The position numbers and the translations under genes are program-made. From Ruficoccus amylovorans (lineage in GTDB: Bacteria > Verrucomicrobiota > Verrucomicrobiia > Opitutales > Cerasicoccaceae): a stretch of 64,000 bases of DNA. The notes under the pieces were generated by a model that saw only the letters and a list, made by a program, of their open reading frames with translations, had not been told where the DNA came from and ran no database searches. The DNA lies in assembly GCF_014230085.1 (NCBI RefSeq), contig NZ_JACHVB010000012.1:372001-436000 (forward strand). The letters are read 5' to 3'. Shown here piece by piece: positions 51,777 through 61,292 of the stretch (the first letter of the stretch is position 1; each line of letters opens with the position of its first letter).

Positions 51777-52772
51777 ATGAGGCTCATTAAGTACATGAAA
51801 GATCGAGGTGCGGATGTTGCGATTGTGGGTGCCGGAATTACGGGCCTGATGGCGGCACGCGCTTTAGCCCGCACGGGTACTGAGGTGGTCGTTTTGGAGA
51901 AAAGTCCGGTGGTGGGAGGGCGCGTGACAACAAGGCGGTTCGGCGACGCGGTTTTCGACCTGGGGGTGCAGAATTTCACCGCCCGCTCGGATCGTTTCCG
52001 GGCATGTGTCGAGGACTGGGTCGCGACTGGCATTTGCGTGCCGTGGTATACACGCGAGGGCAGCAGTGGAGAGACGGTTTACTACCGGGGAGTGCCGACC
52101 ATGGGCGAGATGGTCAGCCATTTGGCCGAGGGACTGGACCTGCATTGCGGAGCTCTGGTCACGGCGGCGGTTCGCGAGGAAAAGGACTGGTTCTTACAGG
52201 TCGAAGGAGACGCCGAGGTGCGCGCCCGGACGCTCGTGTTGACGGCCCCGGCAGTCCAGTCACGGGCGATTCTCGACGCAGGCGGCTATCCGTGCCCACC
52301 GGGGATTTCGCAGGCCCTGCACCGGGTCGGCTATGTGCGGACGCTAACCGTGCTCGCCCAGTTGGACGGCCCCAGCGGACTGCCTGCGCCGGGCATTCTT
52401 GAGCCGGCAGGCGCGGAGCCGGTGGCCTGGGTGGCGGATAATCAGCTCAAGGGTATTTCGCCGGTACCATGCCTGACGATTCACAGCGGTCCGGAATTCG
52501 CGCAGCGCTTTTTCGACGAACCGGAGGAGCGCTGGAGCGGGCACTTACTCAACGCCGTTCGACCCTACTTGCGGGCGGATGTCGTGCAGGTACATGCGCA
52601 CCGTTGGCGTTACGCTTTTCGGGAGGAGGGGATCGGTGGGCAATACCTGGCCGATTCGCAGGCCAGACTCTGGTTCGCCGGGGACGCTTTTATTGACAAG
52701 CGGGTGGAAGGTGCGGCTCTTTCGGGCCTGGCCGCGGCGGATTCAATCCTGAGCGCTCTCGGGGCGCGATGA
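51777..52772 (+). CDS. Renalase-like FAD-dependent oxidoreductase
   Basis: The 331-residue protein has an N-terminal FAD-binding motif VAIVGAGITGLMAARALART, then VVVLEKSPVVGGRVTTRRFG, and a C-terminal FAD-contact block LWFAGDAFIDKRVEGAALSG. AVFDLGVQNFTARSDRF resembles bacterial renalase-like and amine-oxidase-related flavoproteins that oxidise reduced nicotinamide isomers or amines. ATG codons at 51777 and 51795 are both possible. Its last 30 bp overlap the end of the opposite-strand HD gene. No partner genes explain its substrate. Confidence 0.83.
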   Translation: MRLIKYMKDRGADVAIVGAGITGLMAARALARTGTEVVVLEKSPVVGGRVTTRRFGDAVFDLGVQNFTARSDRFRACVEDWVATGICVPWYTREGSSGETVYYRGVPTMGEMVSHLAEGLDLHCGALVTAAVREEKDWFLQVEGDAEVRARTLVLTAPAVQSRAILDAGGYPCPPGISQALHRVGYVRTLTVLAQLDGPSGLPAPGILEPAGAEPVAWVADNQLKGISPVPCLTIHSGPEFAQRFFDEPEERWSGHLLNAVRPYLRADVVQVHAHRWRYAFREEGIGGQYLADSQARLWFAGDAFIDKRVEGAALSGLAAADSILSALGAR

Positions 52773-53687
52773 GTCCAGTTCCCGAATGGCCTGGCGGATG
52801 CGCTGCATGTTGCGCCGGGTGCTGTCGAGGTGGGGATTGTCGCCGGTGCGCGGGTCTTCAAGGAAGCGCCAGAGCTGGCCGCATTCGTTGTTCATACGGG
52901 GGATGACGAACTTCTCGTAAAAGTCGGGTGTCTTGCGCAGAAGATCTTCGTAGGCGTGATAGGGCCATTGGTCGGGCGGAAGCCCCTGATGGGTGTAGCT
53001 CTCGATAAATTCCTGGTAAAGCGTGCGCAGCTTCTCGGGGTAGCGAGGATCGCTGATCTGGCCCATAAAGTCAGCCGTGCAGACGGCCTGGCCAAGCATT
53101 TTTTCGGTCTCTGAGGTGAAGTCGATAGTGTCAAGCCGGGCGCGTGGGCCAGTACAGCAAATGAGGTTTTCGACGCTGCGAATAGCGTGGCCGGGCCAGT
53201 CCCGGCGCTCCAGGTAGGCCCGGGCGTGGCGGCAGCTTCGCTGTTCGTGGATGTGTGTGTACTTGGCCCCGGTGCCGTTGGTGTCGCCGGACTCCTTGAG
53301 GTAGCCCATATCGTGGAGCAGGATGGCGATCAGCGCGGTGTTGAAGTCCTCCGGGCCGATGACGGGAGCCGTCATCGTGTGGTGGCGGTTAATGAGGATC
53401 AGCGCGAGGCAGAAAGTGGTCTGAAGCGTGTGCTCCAGGTCATGGTAAGCCGTATCCATCGGTTGGAAACCGGTGTAGTTGCCCTCGAACATATCCGTCA
53501 CGGCCTCGAAGCGCGGGATAATGTAGTCGCAGGGGGCGTCGGGGAAGGCCTCCTTGTGCAGGAGCACAACTCGTCGCGCGATTTCGGCGGGATTGCGGAA
53601 ATCAATATCTTCCAGCCGGAACCGGAAGCGCTCAGTTGGGGGCTCGGGAGGGATAATAGTCCTTGAGCTATAAATCAATACCCCCAT
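52743..53687 (-). CDS. HD-domain phosphohydrolase-like protein
   Basis: The 314-residue protein contains YHDLEHTLQTTFCLALILIN near 80 and IAILLHDMGYLKESGDTN near 120. These give the His and His-Asp metal ligands of an HD hydrolase. HIHEQRSCRHARAYLERRDW and VCTADFMGQISD follow, with further metal-ligand Asp. It has no transmembrane segment or GGDEF/EAL partner. Its substrate could be a cyclic dinucleotide, nucleotide or other phosphoester. The annotated ATG at 53687 lies inside the end of a small upstream reading frame (53675-53821), so the gene is either coupled to it or starts earlier by frameshift. The 3' end overlaps the flavoprotein gene by 30 bp. Confidence 0.83.
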   Translation of the reverse strand: MGVLIYSSRTIIPPEPPTERFRFRLEDIDFRNPAEIARRVVLLHKEAFPDAPCDYIIPRFEAVTDMFEGNYTGFQPMDTAYHDLEHTLQTTFCLALILINRHHTMTAPVIGPEDFNTALIAILLHDMGYLKESGDTNGTGAKYTHIHEQRSCRHARAYLERRDWPGHAIRSVENLICCTGPRARLDTIDFTSETEKMLGQAVCTADFMGQISDPRYPEKLRTLYQEFIESYTHQGLPPDQWPYHAYEDLLRKTPDFYEKFVIPRMNNECGQLWRFLEDPRTGDNPHLDSTRRNMQRIRQAIRELDSSRPESAQD

Positions 53688-53821
53688 TTTTCAATGGCAT
53701 TTTTCAGTAGCCCCGAAGATGGGAATGGTTCGCGCAGTTGGAGAGCGGGGTGGGGATTGTCGTTGAAAAGCCATGAGAATGTCCCCATCGTATGAGGTGT
53801 CTTCATCTTGTTTTCTGTCAT
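53675..53821 (-). CDS. Candidate 48-residue leader ORF overlapping the HD gene start
   Basis: A minus-strand ATG at 53821 opens a 48-residue frame (MTENKMKTPHTMGTFSWLFN, continuing to LLKNAIEKWGY) whose TGA at 53675-53677 lies 10-12 bases past the HD-gene ATG. The composition looks protein-like. The HD frame is -1 relative to it across a GAAAAATGGGGG run, so it may be a coupled small protein, a leader peptide, or the true N-terminus of the HD protein split by a frameshift. It was too short for standard ORF calling. Confidence 0.4.
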   Translation of the reverse strand: MTENKMKTPHTMGTFSWLFNDNPHPALQLREPFPSSGLLKNAIEKWGY

Positions 53822-53973
53822 CCACCTGCCTGGATTTTGGCCTGCTGTGCGTTTTCCCCTTCCGATAATTCCTTAATTGCCTCGTCCTGACGGTCGAAAA
53901 ACGCTCTCAACACCTTACTGTGCGGACTGATTCCCCACTTGAAAATACGACCCAGAACTTCGCGGCACCGCAA
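53818..53973 (-). CDS. Candidate 51-residue small ORF upstream of the HD gene
   Basis: A TTG at 53973 opens a frame encoding a basic-amphipathic sequence (EVLGRIFKWGISPHSKVLRA, then FFDRQDEAIKELSEGENAQQ). Its stop overlaps the ATG of the next small frame as ATGA, the classic sign of translational coupling. Good helical character suggests a real peptide. Start codon and expression are uncertain, and no family is recognised. Confidence 0.35.
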   Translation of the reverse strand: MRCREVLGRIFKWGISPHSKVLRAFFDRQDEAIKELSEGENAQQAKIQAGG

Positions 53974-53996
53974 TTGTCCGACTAGACGATTTATTC

Positions 53997-55151
53997 ATGC
54001 GACATCCATTATCAGGTATAGCTATTTTAAAACATGCCCTGGCGTTAACGGCCTGCGTGCTGAGCCTGGCGACGGCGCTGAGGGGGCAGGAGGACTCGGA
54101 GCAGCCCGTTACCATTGAGCAGATCGTCGTGTCGGCGGGGCAGGAGCCCGGCCAGCCGTTGTCGGATGAGGCGTTGCGGGAGATTCTGGGGCTGTACGTC
54201 GGCTCCTGGCGTGGCTCCATCGACCTGACGGACAAATTTGGCAGCGTCATCCAGACCTTGGCGGTGGAGTCCGAGTACCGGCTTGAAAATGTCAACGGCA
54301 AGGAGGTGCTCCTGGGCCGTTTCAAGTTCGGGCAGGGCAAGGACGCGAAATACTCTTCCTCCGAGGCCGAAATCGGCAAGGGCTTCCTCATTAATCGCAT
54401 CGACCAGCAGGGGAAAAACACCGTCTATCGCGGCGACATCGAAGACGGCAAGATCGCCTGGCGCGAGTACGGTGCTCCCCGCAGTGAGTACAACGTCTTT
54501 TTCGAGAGCTTCGGCCAGCGTAACGGCCGTCGTATTTGCAGCACGCAGAGCCGGAACCTGATGCGCGACCGCGACGGGGTGGAGCAGACCTATTTCACTG
54601 CGGGACGTTCCCTTTACAATGGCCCGCTCGACAAATGGACCCTGCCCGCGCCTGCTTTTCAGAAGCCGGCAGTGGCCGAGTCCGCGTCACCGACCGTGAC
54701 AAGTGAATCCGCTGCCCCCGGTGATCTGCCCCCCACGGGTGCGACCGCGAGCGGAGAGTCTGCAGCCGCTTCGGCTGAGGCTCAGGGCGCGACTTCGGCG
54801 GAGGCTTCGGGCAGTTTAATGACCCTTGGCGAAATGAGCCGCAGGCGTGCCGTTGAGTCGGCAGCGATTGACTTCTCCGATCCCAAGGTGGCGCAGGCCG
54901 AGGTGGCCTCGCTGCACGACCAGTTGGAAGCCGAGCGGGCGGTTTCGGCCAAGCTGCGGATACGCATTGCCAGGCTTGAGGCCCGAATCACCGAGCTGAC
55001 CGGGGAAAACCCCGTGCTCGACGATTCCGTTGAGTCTGGGGAGGCGACGGCCTCCGAAGCAACCACCCCGGTTTCCGGCACTTCCGGCGCGTCCGAAAGT
55101 ACCGCTGACAGCAGTTCGACCCGCAGTTCCTTCCGGACGCGTTCGCGCTGA
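53997..55151 (+). CDS. Secreted hypothetical protein with C-terminal coiled coil, 384 aa
   Basis: I recognise no family. A signal peptide (about 1-30, ALALTACVLSLATALRG) leads to a compact domain at about 35-210 (ILGLYVGSWRGSIDLTDKFG, EVLLGRFKFGQGKDAKYSSS, KGFLINRIDQQGKNTVYRGD) that looks like an eight-stranded calycin-type barrel by pattern only. A Ser/Ala/Thr-rich linker follows, then a coiled coil at about 300-345 (EVASLHDQLEAERAVSAKLR, IRIARLEARITELTGEN) and a Ser/Thr tail. It is probably periplasmic or surface-exposed. It precedes coaE by 81 bp, without an obvious functional link. Confidence 0.75.
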   Translation: MRHPLSGIAILKHALALTACVLSLATALRGQEDSEQPVTIEQIVVSAGQEPGQPLSDEALREILGLYVGSWRGSIDLTDKFGSVIQTLAVESEYRLENVNGKEVLLGRFKFGQGKDAKYSSSEAEIGKGFLINRIDQQGKNTVYRGDIEDGKIAWREYGAPRSEYNVFFESFGQRNGRRICSTQSRNLMRDRDGVEQTYFTAGRSLYNGPLDKWTLPAPAFQKPAVAESASPTVTSESAAPGDLPPTGATASGESAAASAEAQGATSAEASGSLMTLGEMSRRRAVESAAIDFSDPKVAQAEVASLHDQLEAERAVSAKLRIRIARLEARITELTGENPVLDDSVESGEATASEATTPVSGTSGASESTADSSSTRSSFRTRSR

Positions 55152-55232
55152 GGCCCCAAATGATAGCTTCGGTTGGGCGATGATGATGAGGGTCACTTTG
55201 GCGGCTTTTAATTTCTTTCCACTACGAGCCAT

Positions 55233-55817
55233 ATGAAGATAGGACTGACGGGCGGCATCGGCTGCGGTAAATCCACGGCGGGCGGTTTTTTTGAGGAGCG
55301 CGGCTTCCGGCGAGTCGATTGCGACCAGGTCGTGCGCGACCTGCTGGAAAGCGACGAACCCGTGCTCACCGCCCTGCGCGAACGCTTCGGTGAGCATGTG
55401 ATCCGGCCCGAAGGCGGGGCCGACCGCGCAGCCATCGCCTCGGTGGTGTTCCATGACGCCGAGGCCCTCGAATGGCTGGAGCGCCTGCTTCACCCCCGGG
55501 TGGAGGAAGTCTGGCGGGGCCTGATCCGTGAGGACCGCGCCGCCGACTGGTGCGTGGAAATACCGCTCCTGTTTGAAAAAAACCTTGAAAAGCACTTCGA
55601 TTTCACTGTTTGCTTACTTTCGTCCGAAGCGATCCAGTTGGATCGCCTTGCCGCCAAGGGGCTTTCGCGAGAGCAAGCCAGGGCCCGTATCCAGCGGCAA
55701 CTTCCCCTTGAGCAGAAAATCGTCCGCGCGGATTTCGTCCTTCTCAATGACGGATCACTCGATTTTCTCCGGCAGCAGGTATTTCAACTGATTGACCAAT
55801 TAACCCACGTTTCCTGA
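55233..55817 (+). CDS. coaE: Dephospho-CoA kinase
   Basis: This 194-residue enzyme does the last step of coenzyme A synthesis, phosphorylating the 3'-hydroxyl of dephospho-CoA with ATP. The N-terminal P-loop is MKIGLTGGIGCGKSTAGGFF, followed by RVDCDQVVRDLL (the base Asp and lid region), RFGEHVIRPEGGADRAAIAS, HPRVEEVWRGLI and IPLLFEKNLEKHFDFTVCLL. ADFVLLNDGS ends the core. The length matches the family. It lies 73 bp upstream of rho on the same strand. Confidence 0.95.
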   Translation: MKIGLTGGIGCGKSTAGGFFEERGFRRVDCDQVVRDLLESDEPVLTALRERFGEHVIRPEGGADRAAIASVVFHDAEALEWLERLLHPRVEEVWRGLIREDRAADWCVEIPLLFEKNLEKHFDFTVCLLSSEAIQLDRLAAKGLSREQARARIQRQLPLEQKIVRADFVLLNDGSLDFLRQQVFQLIDQLTHVS

Positions 55818-55890
55818 CAAGCCAACCGGGCCTGTAACGCCATCCGCCACCGTACTGGTGGGGCCTTTGAACGCCCTGTATTGACCCGCC

Positions 55891-58146
55891 ATGAGCGAAC
55901 CTGAAGAAATGGAATTCACGCTGGAGCACGAAGAGGCTTCCGCTCCCAAGAAAAAAACGGCCCGCAAAAGCGTGCGCCGGGGCTCGACCCGCAAAAAAGC
56001 TGTCACCAAAAAGGATGACACGGCCCCTGAGGGTGCGTCCGAGACCGCTTCGGAACCCCGCGCCGAACCCCGCGCCGAATCCGCGCCCAAGCCGAGCGAG
56101 CAAGCCGCTTCCGAACCCGCCGTCGAGAAGGCTCCCGTCCCGACCAAGATGACGCCCGCCCGCTCCCGCAAGAAGCGGGTCGCCGATGACGAGGGCGACA
56201 TCCCTCAGGCTTTTTCCGCCGATCCCGACGATGTGGACGACTACGGCGATCGCCAGGAACGCAATCGCCGTAAGGATGATGACGAGCGTAGCGAACGCGA
56301 CGACCGCGATGAGCGTGGCGGTCGCGATGACGACGCCGATGAGCGCGGTGGAAACCGCGGTCGTGGCGGGCGTGAGCGTTCCGACGAGGCGCATAACAGC
56401 GGCAAGCCTGCGGTTTCCGACCGGGGCGATTCCGCTTCCGAGGGTTCCGAGCGCAGTATCTCCGGTGAGCGTTCGTCGCAGGGCGGCAACGACAACTACA
56501 ACCGCCGCGGCGACCGGCCCGACTACCAGAACCGCCAGGGTGGCAACGACAAGTTTAACCGCCGGGACAAGAACCAGAACGGCAAGGGCCAACACTGGCA
56601 GCCCAAGGGCAACAAGAACTTTAAAAAGGGCGGAAATCCGAACTTCCAGCCCGGCGGCCCCGGCAATCAGAACCAGGGTGGCCCCGGCGGCAAGAAGCAG
56701 AAGTTCAACAAGCAGCAGCGCAAGAAGGGCTTTTTCCAGCCCGCCGGTGGCTTTGCCGCTTCCAGCGACGACGATTACGAGCCGCCCGTCTATGACTCGC
56801 TCCTCGACGACGAGACGCTCAATTCCGCCGAAGCTTTCGATGCCCTCCGGGCCGAGAAAACCTCCGGTGAGGCCGCAGCCATCAACTTTAACGAGATCAA
56901 CGGCCTGAACCTGCCGGATCTCGAAGCCCGCGCCCGTGAGCTTGGTGCCGAGTGGGAGGGAGCGCCTTCGAAGAAGAAGCTCCTGCGCGCCATTCTTGAA
57001 AAGGCCGGTAAGGACGCCACCCCGGTTCGCGCCCGTGGCATTGTCGAGTTGGCCGAGGACGGCTATGGCTTTCTCGTGTATCAATCCGAGCAATACAGGG
57101 TCCTGGCCGAGAGCGCCTTTATCCACAGCAGCTTTATCGAGCGCTACGGCCTCCAGCGTGGACATATCGTGGACGCGCTTCTGCACCCGGCGCGCGAAAA
57201 CGAGTCCTGCCCCTTTGTCATCGGGATGGAGAAGGTCATGGACGGCGACCCGGAAGCCGTCCAGCACCTGACGCCTTTCACCGAGTTGGTGCCGTACTAC
57301 CCGCTGGAGCGTATCCTGCTGGAGTGCCCGCCGGACGAGGTGGACTGGGATAACAAGTCCATGCGCATCGTGGACCTGCTCACGCCCATCGGCCTGGGGC
57401 AGCGCGGGCTCATCGTGGCCCCGCCGCGTACGGGTAAGACCGTGCTCATGCAGGGCATGGCCAAGGCGATTACGAAAAACCGGCCCAACGTCCACCTGAT
57501 CATTCTGCTCATCGACGAGCGTCCGGAAGAAGTGACGGACTTCCGCCGCCAGGTGGAATCGGCCGAGGTCATTTGCTCGACTTTTGACGAATCTGCCGAG
57601 AGCCACGTGCACGCCGCCGAGATGGTGATCGAGAAATCCCGCCGTATGGTGGAAAGCGGCAAGGATGTGGTCATCCTGCTGGACTCGATCACGCGTCTGG
57701 CCCGCGCCTACAACACGCTCATGCCCAGCAGCGGCAAGATCCTCTCCGGCGGTGTCGAAGCCGGGGCCCTGCAAAAGCCCAAGCGCTTCTTCGGCTCGGC
57801 CCGTAATATCGAGGGCGGCGGCAGCCTGACCATCCTCGGCACGGCGCTGGTGGATACCGGGAGCAAGATGGATGAGGTCATTTTCGAGGAATTCAAAGGC
57901 ACCGGTAACATGGAGCTTCACCTCGACCGTGAACTGGTCAACAAACGCATCTACCCCGCGCTCAACTTCGAGAAGAGCGGCACCCGTAAGGAAGAGCTGC
58001 TTTACCACCCGCACGAGATGGAGAAAATCTACGGCCTGCGTCGCGCCATGAAGGGCGTCCCCTCGACCGAGGCGATGGAAATGCTCATCAACCGGATCAA
58101 GAAGACCAAGACCAATGCCGAGTTCCTCATGACGATGGGACGCTGA
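55891..58146 (+). CDS. rho: Transcription termination factor Rho with long disordered N-terminal region
   Basis: The 751-residue protein is a Rho helicase with about 330 extra N-terminal residues. These are Lys/Ala/Ser-rich at first, then very Arg/Asp/Glu-rich ([18 protein letters not shown]), then Asn/Gln/Gly/Lys-rich ([19 protein letters not shown]). The conserved core begins with [18 protein letters not shown], then the cold-shock RNA-binding domain [20 protein letters not shown]. The ATPase follows with P-loop APPRTGKT near 510, Walker [18 protein letters not shown] and the Q/R-loop region [20 protein letters not shown]. Disordered Rho extensions of this kind are known in Bacteroidota and can drive condensates. 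A strong terminator follows. Confidence 0.96.
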   Translation: MSEPEEMEFTLEHEEASAPKKKTARKSVRRGSTRKKAVTKKDDTAPEGASETASEPRAEPRAESAPKPSEQAASEPAVEKAPVPTKMTPARSRKKRVADDEGDIPQAFSADPDDVDDYGDRQERNRRKDDDERSERDDRDERGGRDDDADERGGNRGRGGRERSDEAHNSGKPAVSDRGDSASEGSERSISGERSSQGGNDNYNRRGDRPDYQNRQGGNDKFNRRDKNQNGKGQHWQPKGNKNFKKGGNPNFQPGGPGNQNQGGPGGKKQKFNKQQRKKGFFQPAGGFAASSDDDYEPPVYDSLLDDETLNSAEAFDALRAEKTSGEAAAINFNEINGLNLPDLEARARELGAEWEGAPSKKKLLRAILEKAGKDATPVRARGIVELAEDGYGFLVYQSEQYRVLAESAFIHSSFIERYGLQRGHIVDALLHPARENESCPFVIGMEKVMDGDPEAVQHLTPFTELVPYYPLERILLECPPDEVDWDNKSMRIVDLLTPIGLGQRGLIVAPPRTGKTVLMQGMAKAITKNRPNVHLIILLIDERPEEVTDFRRQVESAEVICSTFDESAESHVHAAEMVIEKSRRMVESGKDVVILLDSITRLARAYNTLMPSSGKILSGGVEAGALQKPKRFFGSARNIEGGGSLTILGTALVDTGSKMDEVIFEEFKGTGNMELHLDRELVNKRIYPALNFEKSGTRKEELLYHPHEMEKIYGLRRAMKGVPSTEAMEMLINRIKKTKTNAEFLMTMGR

Positions 58147-58174
58147 TTTCCAGGTCAGATTTGTTTCACTTTCA

Positions 58175-58209
58175 GGCGGAAGGGCTTTTATAGCCTTTCC
58201 GCCTTTTTT
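58175..58209 (+). terminator. Intrinsic terminator of rho
   Basis: A 12-bp stem (GGCGGAAGGGCT with one G-T pair to 58192-58203) and a 5-base loop are followed by six T. It lies 28 bp past the rho stop. The remaining 215 bp before the next gene hold nothing recognisable. Confidence 0.88.
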
Positions 58210-58424
58210 ATGGTAAGAGTATTGGTGGATCGGGTGGGGTGGAAAAACCGCCCCGGAGTGATATTAGCCAGAGCCGGGACCGGATTTTTTTGTCCGGACG
58301 GGAAAAATCCTGAAATATGCTCTTTGCAAACGACCGATTTCTTGGCATGTTCGGGCCTTTAACCCTTTGCCCCCCGGTGCAAGTCGCACACTTTAGTGCG
58401 AAATATTCTACTTAAAATAGTCCC

Positions 58425-60158
58425 GTGACGTCCGCAGACGATTTTGTACTCCAACTCCTCCAAGATAAAGCTCTCGTTACCGGCGAGGACGTGGAATCCG
58501 CACGTCAGCAGGTCGAGGGCCAGAACGACGGCTCCAGCAATCCGGACTCGGAAACGCTGGATCTGCTGGTCCAGAAGGGCCTGATTACCACTCAGCAGGT
58601 GGTGCAGGCCATGGCCGACGAGTTCAGCATGGAGGTTGTCGACTTGAACGATATCCGCGTCTCCCACGAGGCGCTGGAAAAAGTGGACCGCCAGATGGCC
58701 ACCCGCTACAAGGTCTTCCCGATCGAAGTAGACGGTTCCCAACTGGAACTGGCCACCTCCGACCCGCTGGACGTGGACTCGATCGACAGCATCAGCCACG
58801 TCATCAAGATGACGGTCAACGCCCGGCTGGCCCCGCTGGAGGACATCGAGCATGCCATTCAGCAATACTACGAGAGCCCACATGCCGAGGATCTCGGCGA
58901 GATGGAGGGCCTCTTCGGGGAGATCGCCGAGGACGGCGATATCAAAATCGACCTGCCGACCGGCGACGAGCAGGGGGTCAAGGAAGAGGAAGCCCCCATC
59001 ATCCGCTACGTGCACATGCTGATCACCGAGGCGATCAAGCGTCGTGCGTCGGACATCCACCTTGAGCCGCTGGAAAAGCGCTTCCGCGTCCGCTACCGTA
59101 TCGACGGTGTCCTGCAGGAAGTGGAAAATCCGCCCAAGCGCCTCCAGCCCTCGATCCTTTCGCGCCTTAAGCTGATGGCCAATATCTCCATCGCCGAAAA
59201 GCGCATTCCGCAGGACGGTCGTATCCAGATGAAGGCCAGCAATAAGGAGATTGACCTTCGCGTGTCCTCGCTGCCCACGGTTTACGGTGAGTCCATTGTC
59301 ATGCGTATTCTTGACAAGGAAGGGCTCAACCTCGGGCTCCCCCAATTGGGCTTCTTCAGCGACGACCAGGAGCGCTTCGAGCGCCTCGTGGCCATGCCGG
59401 ACGGTATTTTCCTCGTCACCGGGCCGACCGGCTCGGGTAAGTCCACCACGCTTTACTCCGCCCTCAACTACGTCAACCACCCTGACCGCAAGATCATCAC
59501 GGTGGAAGACCCGGTCGAGTACCAGATGAATGGCATTAACCAGGTGCAGGTCCGCAAGGACGTGGGGATGACCTTCGCCGCCGCGCTGCGCTCGATGCTG
59601 CGTCAGGCCCCGAACATCATCATGGTGGGGGAAATTCGAGACCTTGAAACGGCGGAAATCGCCGTTAACGCCTCGCTCACCGGGCACATGGTGTTCAGTA
59701 CCCTGCACACCAACGACGCCCCCAGCGCCGTCACCCGTCTGGTTGACATTGGCATGAAGCCCTTCCTCGTGTCGGCCTCGCTGCGCGGCGTGCTGGCCCA
59801 GCGCCTTGTCCGCCGCATCTGCCCGGCCTGTAAGAAGCCGACGATGCTCGAGCCGAAGGAAGTCGCCTCGATGGGGCTCAACCCGGCGCAGTTGAGCGAA
59901 GCCACCTTCTATCGCGGCGAGGGTTGCCCGAAGTGCCACGGCACCGGCTACAAGGGCCGTTTCGGTATCTTTGAGATTTTCAATGTTTCCGAGGAAATCC
60001 AGCAGATGATCTACGAGGGCCGCACGCTCGTCGAACTGCGCAGCAAGGCCCGCGAGGCCGGCATGCGCACCATGCGCGAAGACGGCTTCCGCAAGGTTTC
60101 CGCCGGTATGACCACCCTCGACGAAGTCCTCCACGTCACCGTGGGCGACGCTCCCTGA
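58425..60158 (+). CDS. GspE/PilB-type secretion ATPase, first paralogue
   Basis: The 577-residue hexameric ATPase powers assembly of type IV pili or type II pseudopili. It has an N-terminal T2SSE-N domain (about 1-160; [18 protein letters not shown]-like and [20 protein letters not shown]), [20 protein letters not shown], the P-loop [17 protein letters not shown] near 332 and the Walker B/Asp-box block [20 protein letters not shown]. The four-cysteine zinc finger is RRICPACKK... with [15 protein letters not shown]. The start is a GTG at 58425, the only reasonable one upstream of [11 protein letters not shown]. It is followed after 42 bp by pilT and then a second paralogue, with which it may divide pilus and secretion roles. 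Confidence 0.94.
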   Translation: MTSADDFVLQLLQDKALVTGEDVESARQQVEGQNDGSSNPDSETLDLLVQKGLITTQQVVQAMADEFSMEVVDLNDIRVSHEALEKVDRQMATRYKVFPIEVDGSQLELATSDPLDVDSIDSISHVIKMTVNARLAPLEDIEHAIQQYYESPHAEDLGEMEGLFGEIAEDGDIKIDLPTGDEQGVKEEEAPIIRYVHMLITEAIKRRASDIHLEPLEKRFRVRYRIDGVLQEVENPPKRLQPSILSRLKLMANISIAEKRIPQDGRIQMKASNKEIDLRVSSLPTVYGESIVMRILDKEGLNLGLPQLGFFSDDQERFERLVAMPDGIFLVTGPTGSGKSTTLYSALNYVNHPDRKIITVEDPVEYQMNGINQVQVRKDVGMTFAAALRSMLRQAPNIIMVGEIRDLETAEIAVNASLTGHMVFSTLHTNDAPSAVTRLVDIGMKPFLVSASLRGVLAQRLVRRICPACKKPTMLEPKEVASMGLNPAQLSEATFYRGEGCPKCHGTGYKGRFGIFEIFNVSEEIQQMIYEGRTLVELRSKAREAGMRTMREDGFRKVSAGMTTLDEVLHVTVGDAP

Positions 60159-60200
60159 TCTTAATACGACCCCCTGTATACCCCGTAATCACACAGCTCC

Positions 60201-61283
60201 ATGGGCTACGAAATGAACGATCTGCTCAACCTCATGGTGGAGGAGGGCGCTTCCGACCTGCATTTGCATGTCGGCCAGCCGCCAACTCTGCGCACGGGCG
60301 GATCGATGGTGCCAGTGGACGGGCCGGCGCTTCAGTCCGACGACACCGAGGAGCTGATGCGGGCCATTACCTCTGAGGACAACCAGCAGAAGGTGAAGAC
60401 CCGGGGGGGGGCGGATTTTGGCTTTTCCTTTCAGGATGATTCGCGTTTCCGCGTCTCCGTGCTCAAATCGAAGGGCCACTACGGCATCGTCCTGCGCCAG
60501 ATCCCGAGCAAGTTCTTCGACCTGCGCGAGATCGGCCTGCCCGACCGGATCAAGGATCTCCTGCGCCGCACCCGCGGGCTCATCCTCGTCACCGGTCCGA
60601 CCGGCTCGGGCAAATCCACCACGCTCGCCTCGATGGTCAACTGGATCAACGAGAACCGCGACGGCCACATCATCACGGTGGAGGACCCGATCGAGTATTA
60701 CCACTCGCACAAGAAGTGCCTCGTTACTCAGCGTGAGGTCGGGGTGGACGTGCCGAGCTTTGCCGAGGCCATTCGGGGGGCGTTGCGCCAAGACCCCGAT
60801 GTCATCCTCGTGGGCGAAATGCGCGATCTGGAGACGATCGAGGCTGCCGTTTCCGCCGCCGAGACCGGGCACCTCGTCTTTGGCACGCTGCACACCACGG
60901 GCGCAGCCCGCACGGTTGACCGCATCGTGGACGCCTTTCCCGCCGAGACCAAGGATCAGGTGCGTACCCAGCTCGCCTCAACCCTGGTCGCCGTGATCTC
61001 CCAGGTGCTCTGCCGCCGCGTCGGTGGCGGACTCATCGCCGGGTACGAGATCATGATCACGACCGATTCCATTTCAGCCCTCATTCGCGAGAACAAGACC
61101 TACCGCATCGCATCCGACATCCAGACAGGCGGGAGCCTGGGGATGATCACGCTCGATGCGCATTTGCTGAGCTTGTTTAATCGCGGGTACATCTCCGCCG
61201 AGACTTGCCTGGAAAAATCCCAGCTTCCGGCGGAAATGGCCAAAAAAGTACAGTCCATTAAAACCACCGGAGTTGCCAGTTAG
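60201..61283 (+). CDS. pilT: PilT-type retraction ATPase
   Basis: The 360-residue cytoplasmic ATPase depolymerises type IV pili to drive twitching. It shows [39 protein letters not shown]-loop [19 protein letters not shown] near 132, [13 protein letters not shown], the Walker B block [40 protein letters not shown] and the C-terminal [13 protein letters not shown]-type motif typical of PilT/PilU. It lies between two PilB-like genes (42 bp and 9 bp gaps), so all three are probably one operon with the pilC gene downstream. Confidence 0.94.
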   Translation: MGYEMNDLLNLMVEEGASDLHLHVGQPPTLRTGGSMVPVDGPALQSDDTEELMRAITSEDNQQKVKTRGGADFGFSFQDDSRFRVSVLKSKGHYGIVLRQIPSKFFDLREIGLPDRIKDLLRRTRGLILVTGPTGSGKSTTLASMVNWINENRDGHIITVEDPIEYYHSHKKCLVTQREVGVDVPSFAEAIRGALRQDPDVILVGEMRDLETIEAAVSAAETGHLVFGTLHTTGAARTVDRIVDAFPAETKDQVRTQLASTLVAVISQVLCRRVGGGLIAGYEIMITTDSISALIRENKTYRIASDIQTGGSLGMITLDAHLLSLFNRGYISAETCLEKSQLPAEMAKKVQSIKTTGVAS

Positions 61284-61292
61284 CCACCCAAG

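Noticed and set aside
55744-58014. 756-codon open frame antisense to rho
   Set aside because: It mirrors a highly biased coding strand, including the low-complexity Rho front; no independent evidence.
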